From contig CM060323.1 in NCBI GenBank assembly GCA_030674155.1, forward strand, positions 36,643,052 to 36,707,051: DNA of 64,000 nt. Reading direction: 5' to 3'. Below are positions 22,868-34,560 of the stretch, piece after piece. Below the pieces are notes generated by a model that saw only the letters and a program-made list of their open reading frames with translations, did no database searches and was not told the origin of the DNA. A program made the translations under genes and the position numbers. This DNA is from Stramonita haemastoma (Eukaryota > Mollusca > Gastropoda > Neogastropoda > Muricidae). How positions within the stretch are numbered: the first letter of the stretch is position 1; the number at the start of each line of letters is the position of its first letter.

Positions 22868-25800
22868 GTTGGGTTTGTTTGGGTTTTTGTTGGTGTTGTG
22901 TGTGTATGCGTGTGTATTAGCTGTCATTTTTTTTATGAGGTACCATATAGCTTTTTCTCATACCGCTGATCGTTCGGTTGCAGAAGTGGTCTGAAACACT
23001 CCAACGTGGTGAGCATTCTGGGGGCTACGTCTCTGCATGGGTTTGAAGAGGGAGCGTGGATCATCATGGACTACATGGGCCCCAACAACCTGCAGTCTGT
23101 CCTCAATGACCGACACCAGGATCTGGACTCTGCCACACGCCTCAGGTGTGTCCACATCTCCTGTCGAGGGGGGGGGGGGGGGGGGGGGGTAGTGCTCTTC
23201 TTGCTGTTTTTGACAGGGTACTTTACTGTGATGATCCGGAAAGGCAAAACAATGTTTGCTTCTGAGTGTCAGCTTTTTGCCTAAAACTGTGCGCGTGGGT
23301 GTGTGTGTGTGTGTGCGTGTGCGTGTGTTGTGTGTGTGTGTGTGTGTGTGAAGAATGATTCGTAATTATTTGTTTTTACAGAGCAGTGATGATGAACATG
23401 ACTTAATGATACATAAATTATCATGTTATATTTGTCATGTATTTTCAGTTTTATACGTAATTTAGGTCTAAGAAATGTGAAGATGGTCATCACTGATGTT
23501 AGAGTATTCAGCAATGTTAACATTCGTCTGAAACTGTCAGTTTGCATAACTTCTTTTACTTTATTTTGATAAATGTAACGAGCTTTGACCTGTAGTGGGG
23601 GAAAAAAGGGATTTGTTCATGGCTTCGTTAGAAAGGAGTTTGAAGTGTGTGCTGACAGTCTGGCTTTGCAGATGGCACGAGGACTCCACTATCTTCACTC
23701 CATCAACATCGTGCACCTGGACCTGAAACCAGCCAACTGCCTGGTCAGCCAAGACTTCAGACTGCGCATCGCGGACTTCGGCTGCTGTCACCAGTTAGCG
23801 GCAGGGGGAGAGAGAAGAGCGCTGGAGGACCAGGTGCTGACCCCAGAACAAGGTCAGGGTTCATGAACTACAGCATTGTCTTGGACACACACCCTGACAT
23901 GTACTGCAAGTTGGATGTAGGAGTTATTTTGTTGCAAGGTTATTTTTAATCTTCAGACTGCAGTAAGTTCACATTGATGATGACATTGATGGTAGGCATC
24001 ATGATTTAAAATCTTGTGAGAGTGATGGTGATTTCATGATTGTAAATGTTGACAGTGAAAAACTATGCTTAATGATGATAATGATGCTGATGATAATGAC
24101 GAAGATGGTGATAATAATGATGGTGATCATTGTGGTTTCTATACAGCTGCCTGGCAGAACGATCTTGCTGGCACCTTGGCTTACCGGGCACCAGAGCTGT
24201 TGAAGGGCCTGAAGCCTTCACTGAGGTCTGATGTCTACTCTCTGGGCATCACTCTCTGGCAGATGGTGAGTCAGGCACACTTGCACATGAATCAGGAATC
24301 AAGAAAATTGATTGCCTGTCTTTTGGGGGCAGATGATATAAAGTAACAATCTAAGAAAGTCCCAACTGATTGAGATTCAATAATAAATGATCATTGACAA
24401 CATGACATAACAAACAAAAATCATTTGCAGTCTTTCCAAGTTTGATGAATTGCCCCAACTTTGAACATGGCCCTCCCCGCTCAAAACAAATTGCAAAAAT
24501 TAAAAACTTACCTGGCCTCAGATTCTGTTTGGAACAGATTGATTGTGAAGATCATAAAATTTGGGACATTGCATTATGAAATGAATTTTTTCCTCAACTA
24601 TACTCATGTCACAATTACCACAAAGGCGTAAACCTCGCAGCATGTTGTTATGTCTACCTATTTCAATAGGGAGCTTGTGATAGCTGCATCTAAATTGAAG
24701 TAGTGACAAAGCATTATGTATGTCAATTCCATGCATGAGTTTGGAGTTCCTGTAAAATAGCCATTCATTACAACTCTTAAGAGCTTTTTACTAGATTTCA
24801 GTACAATCATTTTGTGATTTTTGCTTGACATTTTTACACAGAGTATTTTTGTCTGAAGGTATGTGCAAATCCCAAACACAGTTTAATCCAGTTCCAGTTA
24901 GAATGCTTTTGATACATTTTAAACAAGAGGAAGTGATGATACCTTGTTCATGTAATGTATGCAAAATATACAATGTGCAGGAATATATTTGCGTGGCAGA
25001 TGACACAATATTAGCCTCAAATGCTATCCTTGTTTTTATTATAACAGAAATTGAATAGATACCTGCTACTCCACAGATGATTTGACACAGTCTTTTATTC
25101 ATATGGAATAATTGCTTCAAAGACCTAGCAATTTTATGAAATATCTGCATTTTTTGTAACCCCAAATTTTACAACCATATAAAATACAGGTATCACCTAT
25201 AGAGTTCAAGCAAATGTTGAGGTATCACCTATAGAGTTCAAGCAAATGTTGAGGTATCACCTATAGAGTTCAAGCAAATGTTGAGGTATCACCTATAGAG
25301 TTCAAGCAAATGTTGAAGTATCACCTATAGAGTTCAAGCAAATGTTGAGGTTTCACCTATAGAGTTCAAGCAAATGTTGAGGTATCTCCTATAGAGTTCA
25401 AGCATGTTAAGGTATCACTATAGAGTTCAATCAAGCAAATGTTGAGGTTTCACCTATAGAGTTCAAGCAAATGTTGAGGTTTCACCTATAGAGTTCAAGC
25501 AGATGTTGAGAGGTTTCACCTATAGAGTTCAAGCAGATGTTGAGAGGTTTCACCTATAGAGTTCAAACATATGTTGAGAGAGGTTTTCTTTCCTAGCTGC
25601 CTGCAATTATGGTATTTGCTTCTTTTTTTTTCATAAGCAGATTTTTTTTTACATGTATCTCTTTAACCTATTAAATTCCCAAATATGTAAATGAATTTGC
25701 AACTTTAGTTTGTAAGTGTTAGATACAAATATATCACAAAGATTATTTCTGCTATGAAAAGAGAAGTATTTTTATTTCACTTGGATTGACTTCCAAGTCT

Positions 25801-26289
25801 TCACTTTTGAAAATACGTTCGCTAGACAGGAATGATTTTTATCATTCACATCTGATATTGCCCTGTCATCATATCATTAGGGTAATGAAAGTACCAGTAA
25901 TGTGAATTGTAAGATACCTTTCAGTATGAAATGCTAGTGAATTAAAAAAAAACTTATTTTCACGCACACGCGCGCACACACACAACACACACACACACAC
26001 AGGGGTAAAACTAAATCGATGATCAACTTGTAAGTTAAAGTGGACTGTACTGACTTCTCACTGCACCCCACGAGGAGTCACAGGGCACCCTAACATCAAA
26101 TGTGCAGACCGCAAGTCTGGGGTAAGCGGAAGCTGGCACAGCCAGACTTCTGATGGTGTTGTGTGTCATCTGAGTAGGTCACGGTCTGTGTATTCTTTTA
26201 TGAAAGCTGGATGAATTTTCTATGTATGTTATTTAATTCATGTGTTCCAACACGGCATCGGTTTAGTCTGCATGCACACACGCATACAT

Positions 26290-26325
<36 letters not shown>

Positions 26326-26738
26326 CCATGTAATTTGACAAGAGTTGATTCATTACTGCGATTTATCAGGCACAGCCATAACAGCATTGTAGACATGAGC
26401 AAAAGTGTTGCATGCATGCATATGGTGTTCTTGCGCTTATGTACACAAAGGTAGTATATGACAGGTTATCTTCCATAGAAAACGGACTGTTGATGTCTGT
26501 GCTGTGCTGTTTGTAGAGGACGCGGCGTGGGCCCTATGAAGGAGTTCCAGCTCACACGGTGGTGTACCAGGTGGTGTCCAAAGACCTGCGCCCTCGCCTG
26601 CCTTCCGTGGACAAGGACGACCCCTTTGAGGTGGTGTTTGCTGACCTGTACACCCAGTGCTGGGCCAGAGCTGCTGCTGACAGACCCACCTCCCTGGATG
26701 TGGTGCATGCCGTTGCTCTCTGGCTGGAGTACATGTAG
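21591..26738 (+). CDS. mos: Mos-type serine/threonine protein kinase, 5 coding exons
   Basis: Mos is a cytoplasmic MAP-kinase-kinase kinase that drives the Mos-MEK-MAPK cascade in meiotic oocytes (family knowledge). Coding exons: 21591-21858, 22984-23145, 23659-23852, 24147-24265, 26517-26738. All have GT-AG borders and compatible phases, giving about 321 residues, close to the usual Mos length. Visible kinase motifs: glycine loop GNGGFG (about 46-51), VAVK lysine (66), catalytic loop HLDLKPAN (163-170, the Mos-type HLD instead of HRD), DFG (183-185) and RAPELLKG (222-229), followed by a C-lobe ending in LWLEYM. The start is the ATG at 21591; the N-terminus is Ser/Pro-rich. One base appears to be missing at about 21723-21726, immediately before the glycine loop. 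Intron 4 holds a LINE fragment and a minisatellite. Introns 1 and 2 hold poly-G and (GT)n tracts. A related kinase subfamily is possible but less likely. Confidence 0.9.
22616..22674. repeat. (GT)n-(GCAC)n tract in mos intron 1
   Basis: GT repeats pass into CG steps and then into ACGC tetranucleotide repeats. Confidence 0.9.
22828..22864. repeat. poly-G tract, 37 bases, mos intron 1
   Basis: An unbroken G-run 119 bp before the exon 2 acceptor on the coding strand. Two more G-runs flank this gene's early exons (about 21946-21969 and 23168-23189). Confidence 0.9.
23290..23351. repeat. (GT)n microsatellite in mos intron 2
   Basis: Interrupted GT repeats; no regulatory role is apparent. Confidence 0.85.
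24480..25190 (-). mobile_element. LINE 3' fragment in mos intron 4, antisense to the gene
   Basis: On the - strand the frames encode a LINE ORF2 C-terminal region: an upstream part around 25165-24800, then 'LLQFRCSYHKLPIEIGRH' (about 24690-24640), then a Cys-cluster segment with 'LCGNCDMSIVEEKIHFIMQC' and PKF. The pattern 'FRCS-H-L-IE-GR' followed by C-x2-C and H-x3-C is typical of the ORF2 end in CR1/RTE-X-like LINEs. It is frameshifted and inactive. Its orientation is opposite to mos, as is common for intronic LINEs that persist. Confidence 0.75.
25188..25580. repeat. 32-bp minisatellite, about 12 copies, mos intron 4
   Basis: The unit contains 'ggtatcacctatagagttca' followed by 'agcaaatgttga'. 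The first units are nearly identical. The later ones drift (tttcacc for tatcacc, agatgttgagag) and include one shortened unit near 25400. It directly abuts the antisense LINE fragment. Confidence 0.95.
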
Positions 26739-27535
26739 TGGGGGGCTCTTGTGCTGGTACAGTTACCAGGTTAGGTAGTATTGTCATAACTTCACTTTAT
26801 GAAGTGGAGCATTGTAGGGGTGTTAGTGGCCTGTCATGGCTTATTTCATGACACTTATCAAATTCAGGGAAATCATGGACATTTTTGGGAGTCATAGAAT
26901 ATCATGGGTGGAAAATCCTTCTTGGGCAGCTCCATGACTCAGTAGCAAGAAGTTGGAAACTTCAAATGCTTTCAGAAATTGACTTTCAGGAGTAGCTGAT
27001 TCTTTGGAACTGGGATCGGTTGATGAACATCAATTCTCAAGTCATGTTCTTTGAAAAACAGAACTGTTTGAATGTTAGGTTGATTGTGATGATGTGATGC
27101 AAAGAGCTGAGGTTATTCAGACTGAGATCATCCCTCAGATCATCTATAGTTGGCATGAAAACACAATAGGACAGCATCGATAGATAGATCACTGACAGAT
27201 GGATAGATGGAGAGATAGACAAATCATTTTGATCATAGATAGATCACAAGACAGCACACATAGACCCACAGGTGACATACAACGCTAAAACTCTATGTTT
27301 TTGTTTTTTGTATTTGTTTTTTATTTCATACTGACATTTCCATATCTGTGTACATCAAAAGGAAAAAGTTCCACATGTAATTATATGCTCTCTGTACACC
27401 CTTACTTATTCATTGAAGACTTTGATATGTACAATATTCAACAGCATGAACAGGAACCACAATGAACACATGAGGCTGAACAAGGTCTATGTCCTTGTAC
27501 AATTAACTGATTTTAAAAAATAAATAAATAAATGT
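26739..27535 (+). promoter_or_regulatory. probable mos 3' UTR with CPE-like and polyadenylation elements
   Basis: Downstream of the mos stop lies AT-rich sequence with a TTTTTTAT element near 27317-27325. A cluster of overlapping AATAAA hexamers lies at about 27519-27534, preceded by TTTTAA. Mos mRNA is classically controlled by cytoplasmic polyadenylation through UUUUAU-type elements close to AAUAAA. The 200-nt spacing of the clearer element is longer than usual, so the assignment is tentative. Confidence 0.4.
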
Positions 27536-28734
27536 CACTCCCAGCAGAAAAAGAAATGAAGAAAAAAGCAAAGTGTTAATATGATCGCATTCCAGCGCAT
27601 CAGATCAGAGCTAAGCAGCCACTCAACTGTATTTGATGCACAGTTACAATATAGTTTAATAATAAACATGAAATGCATGCGTATCAGCTTTTTACAACAA
27701 CTGACCCAGACACAACAGTTTACAATCACCACATCAATTAGTTTACAACAAACAAAATGTCAATGTTGTTATTTGGTCACGTTTAAAATGCAGATTTGTT
27801 CTTGAAGTCCATCAAACTGTTACAACATAAAAAAAAGATCTACAACAGAAACAGTGAAGTGCTGACCAATTCAGTGTTTTGAAATAAGGTTTATTCTATA
27901 CACAATCAGTGTTATCACCACCTGAACTAGAAAAAAAAAAGATTCTCATTGATAGAAGAAAACCATTAAAACACACCAGGAAACAAAAGTGGGACAAATA
28001 GTTAAGATAGTTAAATAGTTGGATTTTCATCAGTCTGAAGCATGAAAACGCTGTTCACTAGCTGCATATAGTTCACACAGAGAAATTACGAGTTTTTGGA
28101 AGATATATCCCAAATTTTCTGGGTTATAAATAAGCCTTCAGAATGCTGCTTAGGAAAAGCTTGTTTTGGATTTCTCCAGGTCTAGCATCTGGGCCTGTCT
28201 GTTTTGGGTCATGACTGGTGTGTCAGGATGGGCATAAGTTCCCCCCAGAATGGCACCCCTGGGAACAGTCTGTACACACAAATAGTTTGTCACCCTGTTT
28301 TTGATTATCTGTAAGATGATCCATCACATTGCACTTAAAATGTCAATGGCGTATTGGAGGGATATAGTTAATTAAGCACAACAGCAAAAAATTGGAACAC
28401 TTGTTACAAGCGGAAAGAGTCATGGGTGGACTGTTTTTGGAAAGGTTGACGGGCCAAAAAGAGGAAGGAGGACAAGCTTGTGTTACAAGCCAGAGGTCTA
28501 GAAAACTGACTGAAGATGAGAGGATAATTCAGTTATCTTAAACAGAGCACCTTAATGTGAGAAAGGTAATGACACAGAGATGACTATAGCTTCCATGTGA
28601 ACATGGAAGCACATCACAATATTTGAATGCAATTTTTTGTGTTATGTTTTTGTTTTGAAATGAAAAATTGAAATTATGTGAGTGCACATACCTAAAAAGT
28701 GAGAAGTGTGTGGTAGACTCTGGTTTAGAGGTGG
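27536..28734. other. intergenic, no supported feature
   Basis: AT-rich unique DNA with no recognised coding exons. TTTATT on the + strand near 27892 could be a reverse polyadenylation signal for a - strand transcript. Confidence 0.4.
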
Positions 28735-28980
28735 ACTGGGCACTAGTCTCACAGACGAGATGATAAAATGGCATTCAGTGCACATAAAAGAATCCAGTGG
28801 TGTGAGAGTTGTCCAAGACAAAATTGTAGGAAGAAAAGCCACATTGATAGGGTAATGACTACACATGCAGACATGATTTTTGTTGTTTTTAATGGATGCA
28901 CTGGTCTTGAGGCAAGGGTAGTCCAAATTTCACACACAGAAATGTGTTGTAGCAAAAATTTGTAAGTGTGAAGATTACAT
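28735..28980 (+). mobile_element. SINE fragment, tail C type
   Basis: 'actgggcactagtct', 'gagatgataaa', 'gtgcacataaaagaatccag' and 'acaaaattgtagga' match, in order, the reverse strand of the SINE at 51.1-51.5 kb. The tRNA head and last tail block are missing. Confidence 0.6.
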
Positions 28981-29099
28981 GAATACTGACGTAATTGTTT
29001 GCTTAGATCTCAGGAGCTTTTTTTCCCCCTTGTATATTATTTGCCATTGTTGATTAATAGTCATTTTGCAATAAAATGGATACAAATTGTTAGTTAACC

Positions 29100-30275
29100 C
29101 CAACCTCCGCCATAGGTATGTTCTTTATATAGGCTGCTCTTTTGAGTACAACCCACTGTGCCTTCCACCCCAAGAGTAGATGGCCTCGTCCAGTGAGAAC
29201 AGTCCATTCCCTGCCAATGAGTATAACCCACTGTGCCCTCCCCCCCCCCCCCCCCCCAAGATAGATGGCCTCTCCAGTGAGAACAGCCATTCTCTGCCAT
29301 GAGTATAACCCACTCCCCCCCCCCCCCCTCCCCCCAAGAATAGATGGCTCTTCCAGTGAGAACAGTCCATTCTCTGCCAATGAGTATAACCCACTGTGCC
29401 TCCCCCCCCCCCCCCACCCCAGAGCAATGCCTCTTCCAGCCTAAGAGCAGTCCCCCATTCCCCCCTACCCCACCCCCCCCCCCCAGAACAGATGGCCTCT
29501 TCCAGTAAGAGCAGTCCATTCTCTGCCAAGGAGTACAACCCACTGTACCTTCACCCCCCCACCCCCCAGAGCAAATGGCCTCTTCCAAGTAAGAGCAGTC
29601 CATTCAGCCACCCTCCCCCCCCTCCCCAGAGCAGATGGCTTCTTCCAGTAAGAGCAGTCCATTCTCTGCCAAGAAGTACAACCCACTGTACCTTCCCCCC
29701 ACCCCCCCCCCCCCCCACCCCACCCCCGAGCAAATGGCTCTTCCAGTAAGAGCAGTCCATTCACTGCCCCCCCTCCCCCTCCCCAGAGCTAGATGGCTTC
29801 TTCCAGTAAGAGCAGTCCATTCTGCTGCCGCCCACCCCCCATGAGCAAATGGCCTTCTTCCAGTAAGAGCAGTCCATTCCTGCCCCCCCCTCCACCCCCA
29901 TGAGCAAATGGCTTCTTCCAGTAAGAGCAGTCCATTCTCGGCCCCGACCCACCCCCCTAGCAAATGGCCTCTTCCAGTCCTTCTCTGCCAATGAGCACAA
30001 CCCCTGTGCCTCTCCCCTCCCCCACAAATGGCTCTTCCAGGAAGAGCAGTCCATTCTCTGCCAATGAGTACAACCCACTGTGCCTCTCCCTTACCCCCAG
30101 CAAATGGCCTCTTCCAGTAAGAGCAGTCCATTCTCTGCCAATGAGGACAATGTGCCTTCCATCCCCCCAGATGCCTCTTCCAGTAAGAGCAGTCCATTCT
30201 CTGCCCCCCCCCCCCCCAGAGCAAATGGCCTCTTCCAGTAGGAGCAGTCCATTTTATGCCAGTCAGAACTTCCTT
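29100..30275. repeat. minisatellite with C-run spacers, about 65-80 bp unit, roughly 16 copies
   Basis: The unit contains 'agagcaaatggcctcttcca', 'gtaagagcagtccattctct' and 'gccaatgagtacaacccact', separated by C-runs of 5-18 bases. Copies differ by loss of the 'gagtacaaccc' part and by C-run length. Long frames on both strands across it (Trp/Gly-rich or Ser/Pro-rich) are repeat artefacts, because the unit length varies and frames switch. Confidence 0.95.
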
Positions 30276-31084
30276 ACTGAATGAGAGGTCACTTCTAAAT
30301 GGCTGGGAATGGGCGAGTTGTAGGTACTGAAGTGTAAATTTGCTCTTCTGAGTACCCATGTGATTTCAAGGAACTGTTGCTGTCACACAGTCACATACCA
30401 CACTCTACCCTTGCACTTCGTAAACATTCTATGTATTTAATGATAACACATGTTCAAATAAATTTGCAAAACCTTGCAACTGATTGGACTGGTAATTACA
30501 AGCATGAAAGATGTGTGACCAGCTGCTGTTAGACCTCCAGTGGACAGAGGACCCATGGTCCTGTACCTACTGGAGTATAGCCACACACAAAGGGTTCCGA
30601 AACCAAGCACAGGCAGTAAGTATTTCACAAGTCACATTCATGTTTTTATCTACTTGTGCAAGGAGGAAAACGGCAGATCCAAGACATACAAGTTATTTCC
30701 AAAACTGCATGGCTTAACCCACAAATTACAGAGCACAAAAACAAAAATTACGACATATTGCAGATGGATATAGATCTAGCATCATATTTTAAAACCATCA
30801 TTTGAAAATATAAAGCTGGAAACCGATATAGCAGGATATGCCTTTTCTTTGCTATGCTCGTTAGAAATTGGTCCTCAATATTTTTGTTGCGGCTTTTTTT
30901 CTTTTCTTTTTTTTATCTCGAATATAATCCCAGAATACCCCTAAAACAATGGTTGTGATTAAAAATGCTTATTAGTGAACAAAAGATTTTAAACATGCAC
31001 AACAGGCCATAACCATAACAAATGAATCAAAACCAAATAAGACATTTTCAGATGTTGGGTGGGGCTATAACCTAAAAGTTTAAG
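30276..31084. other. intergenic, no supported feature
   Basis: Unique AT-rich sequence. Splice-like AG and GT dinucleotides occur near 30530 and 30620 but no conserved peptide lies between them. Confidence 0.4.
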
Positions 31085-31320
31085 AGCACTAGAGAGTATT
31101 GAGCTCGAGTATGAGGCACCTGTTCAAGGAATTTTTTCCATGAGTCAACATCAGTACCGACTCTACCCCTAAAAAGTCCTTCAGATCAGAATATAAACTG
31201 AGGTCCCATGTGTGAATGCACACAAAAATCTTGATCACATCTTAAAATCCTGTTCCTCCTTTTGGAACAGTAAGCATGTTGGTAAAATGGATGATAACAT
31301 TTTTTTTAAATGCATGCAAA
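31085..31320 (+). mobile_element. old SINE copy
   Basis: Core motifs are still visible in order: 'gagtcaacatcagtaccgac', 'cttcagatcagaatataaac', 'tgaggtcccatgtgtgaatg' and 'aaatcctgttcctccttttg'. These match the 16.9-17.1 kb copy with many substitutions. Confidence 0.6.
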
Positions 31321-33149
31321 TGGTGACGCATTTAAACAACATCCTAAGTCGTAATGCAGGTACTTACTGGTAGGCCAACAGTACCACATGCCTAATCTCA
31401 CCATCGCTGAACCAGCATTCTAGCTGAAAGTGGGGGAAAAACCCAACAATTCTGCCTTGTTGGCAAAATAAAGACCATCATATCATCCGTGGATTACAAG
31501 TGATATAATCAAAGACAAATTTTAAAAATAAAGATTGTCAGGCCTTTTAAAAAATGCAGGTTTTGCCAAGAAACACTGCAGAAAGGGCATCAGATTGCGC
31601 ACAATTTTGTTTTTAAAAACTGGACAGACTTAAGATAAAAAGAAAAAAACTAACAAGCTATAGGTAACCATCTACTAACCTCTACTTATTGCCCACTACT
31701 GGCTTATGGTGGCTGAATGCACATCAGTAACATCACCCACACACAGGTGACATGTTTGAAAAAAATCTCCAGCTTTCCCTCTACAGAGAATCCAAACTTT
31801 CCCACATCACCAGTTAGCCAGACACATGCTGTTTCCATTAAGACCTAGCAGGTCAGTGAGCTGATCCTATTTCACACTATAATCAGCTTCCAAAGAGAGA
31901 ACCAAATGAAGACTGTGGAGCCATTGATATGTGCATGGCAGGCAGACTAAGTTGCTGAATAGCCAAGAAGTTTTACCTTCAAGCAACTTGCGCTTCTTAC
32001 TTCACAGAAATAGCACGCCAAATTCAGTTTTAATGAAGAAATCTGTAATGATTGGGTCAAGTTCACTCTCATAACTAATGTAGAAATATTTATGTGGCTT
32101 AAAAGTATTTTGGGGTAACTGGCAGTTTCCAAACAACATATTTTTTTTATATAGAAAAGTGCTAAAACTGCTATGTAGGCAACATTTGTGCAAATGCACA
32201 CAGTGCACATGTACTGGGAAAGAGGCTCCCTTAACATAGGGCATAGTGTTTAAAACTCACATAGATATGACACATTGAAGAAAACTAATAACAAAATAAG
32301 CCAAATCTGTCATAAGAAATCCACACTTGTACAAAAAAGGAAAACATTTCCTTCTAAAAAATGTTCAAGTGATTTGGGTTTGTTTTGGTGTTTTTTTTCC
32401 ACAACAGCTTTACATTAGGAGATCATCTTAACAGCCTGACTTCCAGAAGAGTCCGGAAATATCTAGATTTGGTGGCAAAATGGAACACATTTTTCAACAG
32501 GAAAAAAATATATTCATCAGCTGAAAACAGCACAGCTGATGTTTGAAACGGCTTCAATCTAGGTAAAGAAACCAAGCGTAGGACAACAAAAGTAGATAAC
32601 ACCACAATAAGCCAAGCCATCACCACCATCCATTAAACAGAGATGCCAACCTTTGAGAATCTAGAAATGGACTTTTTTGGTGTAGTGGGGAGATTAGAGA
32701 GGAGGACTTGCCCCATTCCCGAAAAGTAGGGTTTTTTTCTTCTTTACACTAAAAAAAAAAACCCTGAAAATTTTCTTAAAAATCAAAGATCAGAATCACT
32801 GGTAAAACTGGAGGAATTTTAGGAAAAAAGGAATGGCTGGCAGCTATGTATTAAATAACTACCAATTTTTTTTGTTCCAAGCTACTCTGCTTGATCTTTG
32901 ACAACCATTCCAACTCCTGACAACTATAGCCTATCCACACACACACAGAGCAAGAGAAACGAACAGCATACACTGCCTTTGTTCACCAAGTAAACCTTGG
33001 AAAGGCAGGCCACCTGTACAACAGACCAGCATGATCCCCTGTGGGTGCATCCTCCAGGACAGACCCACTATCCCCGACCTATTCTGAGGGAGGTGGGGAC
33101 AGGCCTTACAGGATCAACCCGGGGTAGTGCCCATCTCCTGTCCAGGGGG
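31321..33149. other. intergenic, no supported feature
   Basis: AT-rich unique sequence. No conserved exon, RNA gene or repeat array is recognised. Confidence 0.4.
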
Positions 33150-33205
33150 ACTGGGTGTAAAAAAGCACATGAGTGCTTATTCATTATCCTCGAAATAAAA
33201 GAATT
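33150..33205 (+). mobile_element. SINE tail A fragment
   Basis: 'actgggtgtaaaaaagcaca' and 'cattatcctcgaaataaaag' match the 3' end of the 16.9-17.2 kb SINE. Confidence 0.55.
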
Positions 33206-33989
33206 TGTCTTGCCTTGTCCTTTGACCCTGTCCCTTGTCTGTGCATGTACTCGTGTCCAGGTCAGCAACCCATGGGGCTGCATCACACCACAACCCTGGA
33301 CTCCAGTGCCACATTGGGCTTAGTCCCTGAGAAGTCTCATCTACCACCCCCAGCATCCTCAATTCACATCCTCTAAAACCAGCTGTGGCGAAACCAGAAT
33401 CACACCTGACTCATCTCTCCTCCAGAGTGTTAGTGTCTACCCTTCATTTACACAGTCAAATATGCTAGAACTTTAAATATTCATTGACACAGAAAAAAAA
33501 CAAACCACAGTCCCTCCCCAAAGAAAAGCCCATGATGAATTATTCCCCTAAAACTTGGGAAGCAAAGCCTGATTGAACACAGGTGGTAAGTGATGTAGAG
33601 ATAGATGGGTCATCATGTGTGAGGTCAGACACTGCCAGTCACGGCAACAGCAGATACCATGCACAGAATAGCCCTGTGCTGCACACCTGGTGTCAGCTTC
33701 ATATCGTCAACTTTATTCACAACAAAAACTACTACTACTGCTAGACCTGTAGTAAAGCAGGAGCTGTTCGCCTTCAATTCTTATAAACAAAAAAAGTTAG
33801 ACAAATGACCAAAAATTCCTGTTCAATAACTGCTTACTGACTCCTCTATACTGTCCACCACAGAGCAGCATACCCCAGGCAAGGACACAAAATCACTACA
33901 GAAGACATAATCCTCTTTCCCTGCACTTATCCTTGCAAAAGGCTCGTTCGCTGATGACGTGGGAGATATCAACTGGACTGTAAACTGTT
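33206..33989. other. intergenic, no supported feature
   Basis: C-rich at first, then AT-rich; no gene seen. Confidence 0.35.
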
Positions 33990-34560
33990 ATACCTCCTCT
34001 AAAAGACAGTATGTGCTGTGTATGTGATAGACAGACTTGAGGAAAAAGCATTATATCTCCTCTAAAAGACAGCATGTGCTGTGTATGTGATAGACAGACT
34101 TGAGGAAAAAGCATTATATCTCCTCTAAAAGACAGCATGTGCTGTGTATGTGATAGACAGACTTGAGGAAAAAGCATTATATCTCCTCTAAAAGACAGCA
34201 TGTGCTGTGTATGTGATAGACAGACTTGAGGAAAAAGCATTATATCTCCTCTAAAAGACAGCATGTGCTGTGTATGTGATAGACAGACTTGAGGAAAAAG
34301 CATTATATCTCCTCTAAAAGACAGCATGTGCTGTGTATGTGATAGACAGACTTGAGGAAAAAGCATTATATCTCCTCTAAAAGACAGTATGTGCTGTATA
34401 TGTGATAGACAGATTTGAGGAAAAAGCATTATATCTCCTCTAAAAGACAGTATGTGCTGTGTATGTGATAGACAGACTTGAGGAAAAAGCATTATATCTC
34501 CTCTAAAAGACAGTATGTGCTGTGTATGTGATAGACAGACTTGAGGAAAAAGCATACGAA
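33990..34560. repeat. 63-bp minisatellite, about 9 copies
   Basis: The unit begins 'ttatatctcctctaaaagac', continues 'gtgctgtgtatgtgatagac' and ends 'gacttgaggaaaaagca'. Central copies are almost identical. Because 63 is a multiple of three, the - strand stays open for 228 codons as 21-residue repeats. I regard that frame as a by-product. Confidence 0.95.

Noticed and set aside
21591..26738. mos as a processed retrocopy or pseudogene
   Set aside because: It has four introns with correct borders and phases, and all kinase motifs are kept; the single frame break matches the window-wide error pattern.
29094..30359. Trp/Gly-rich frames of up to 251 codons on the - strand
   Set aside because: They cover only the C-run minisatellite, and frames change between units.
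30437..30628. Possible exon pair near 30.5 kb
   Set aside because: Splice-like dinucleotides exist, but the peptides on both strands lack conserved motifs and the donor on the + strand is not a proper GT.
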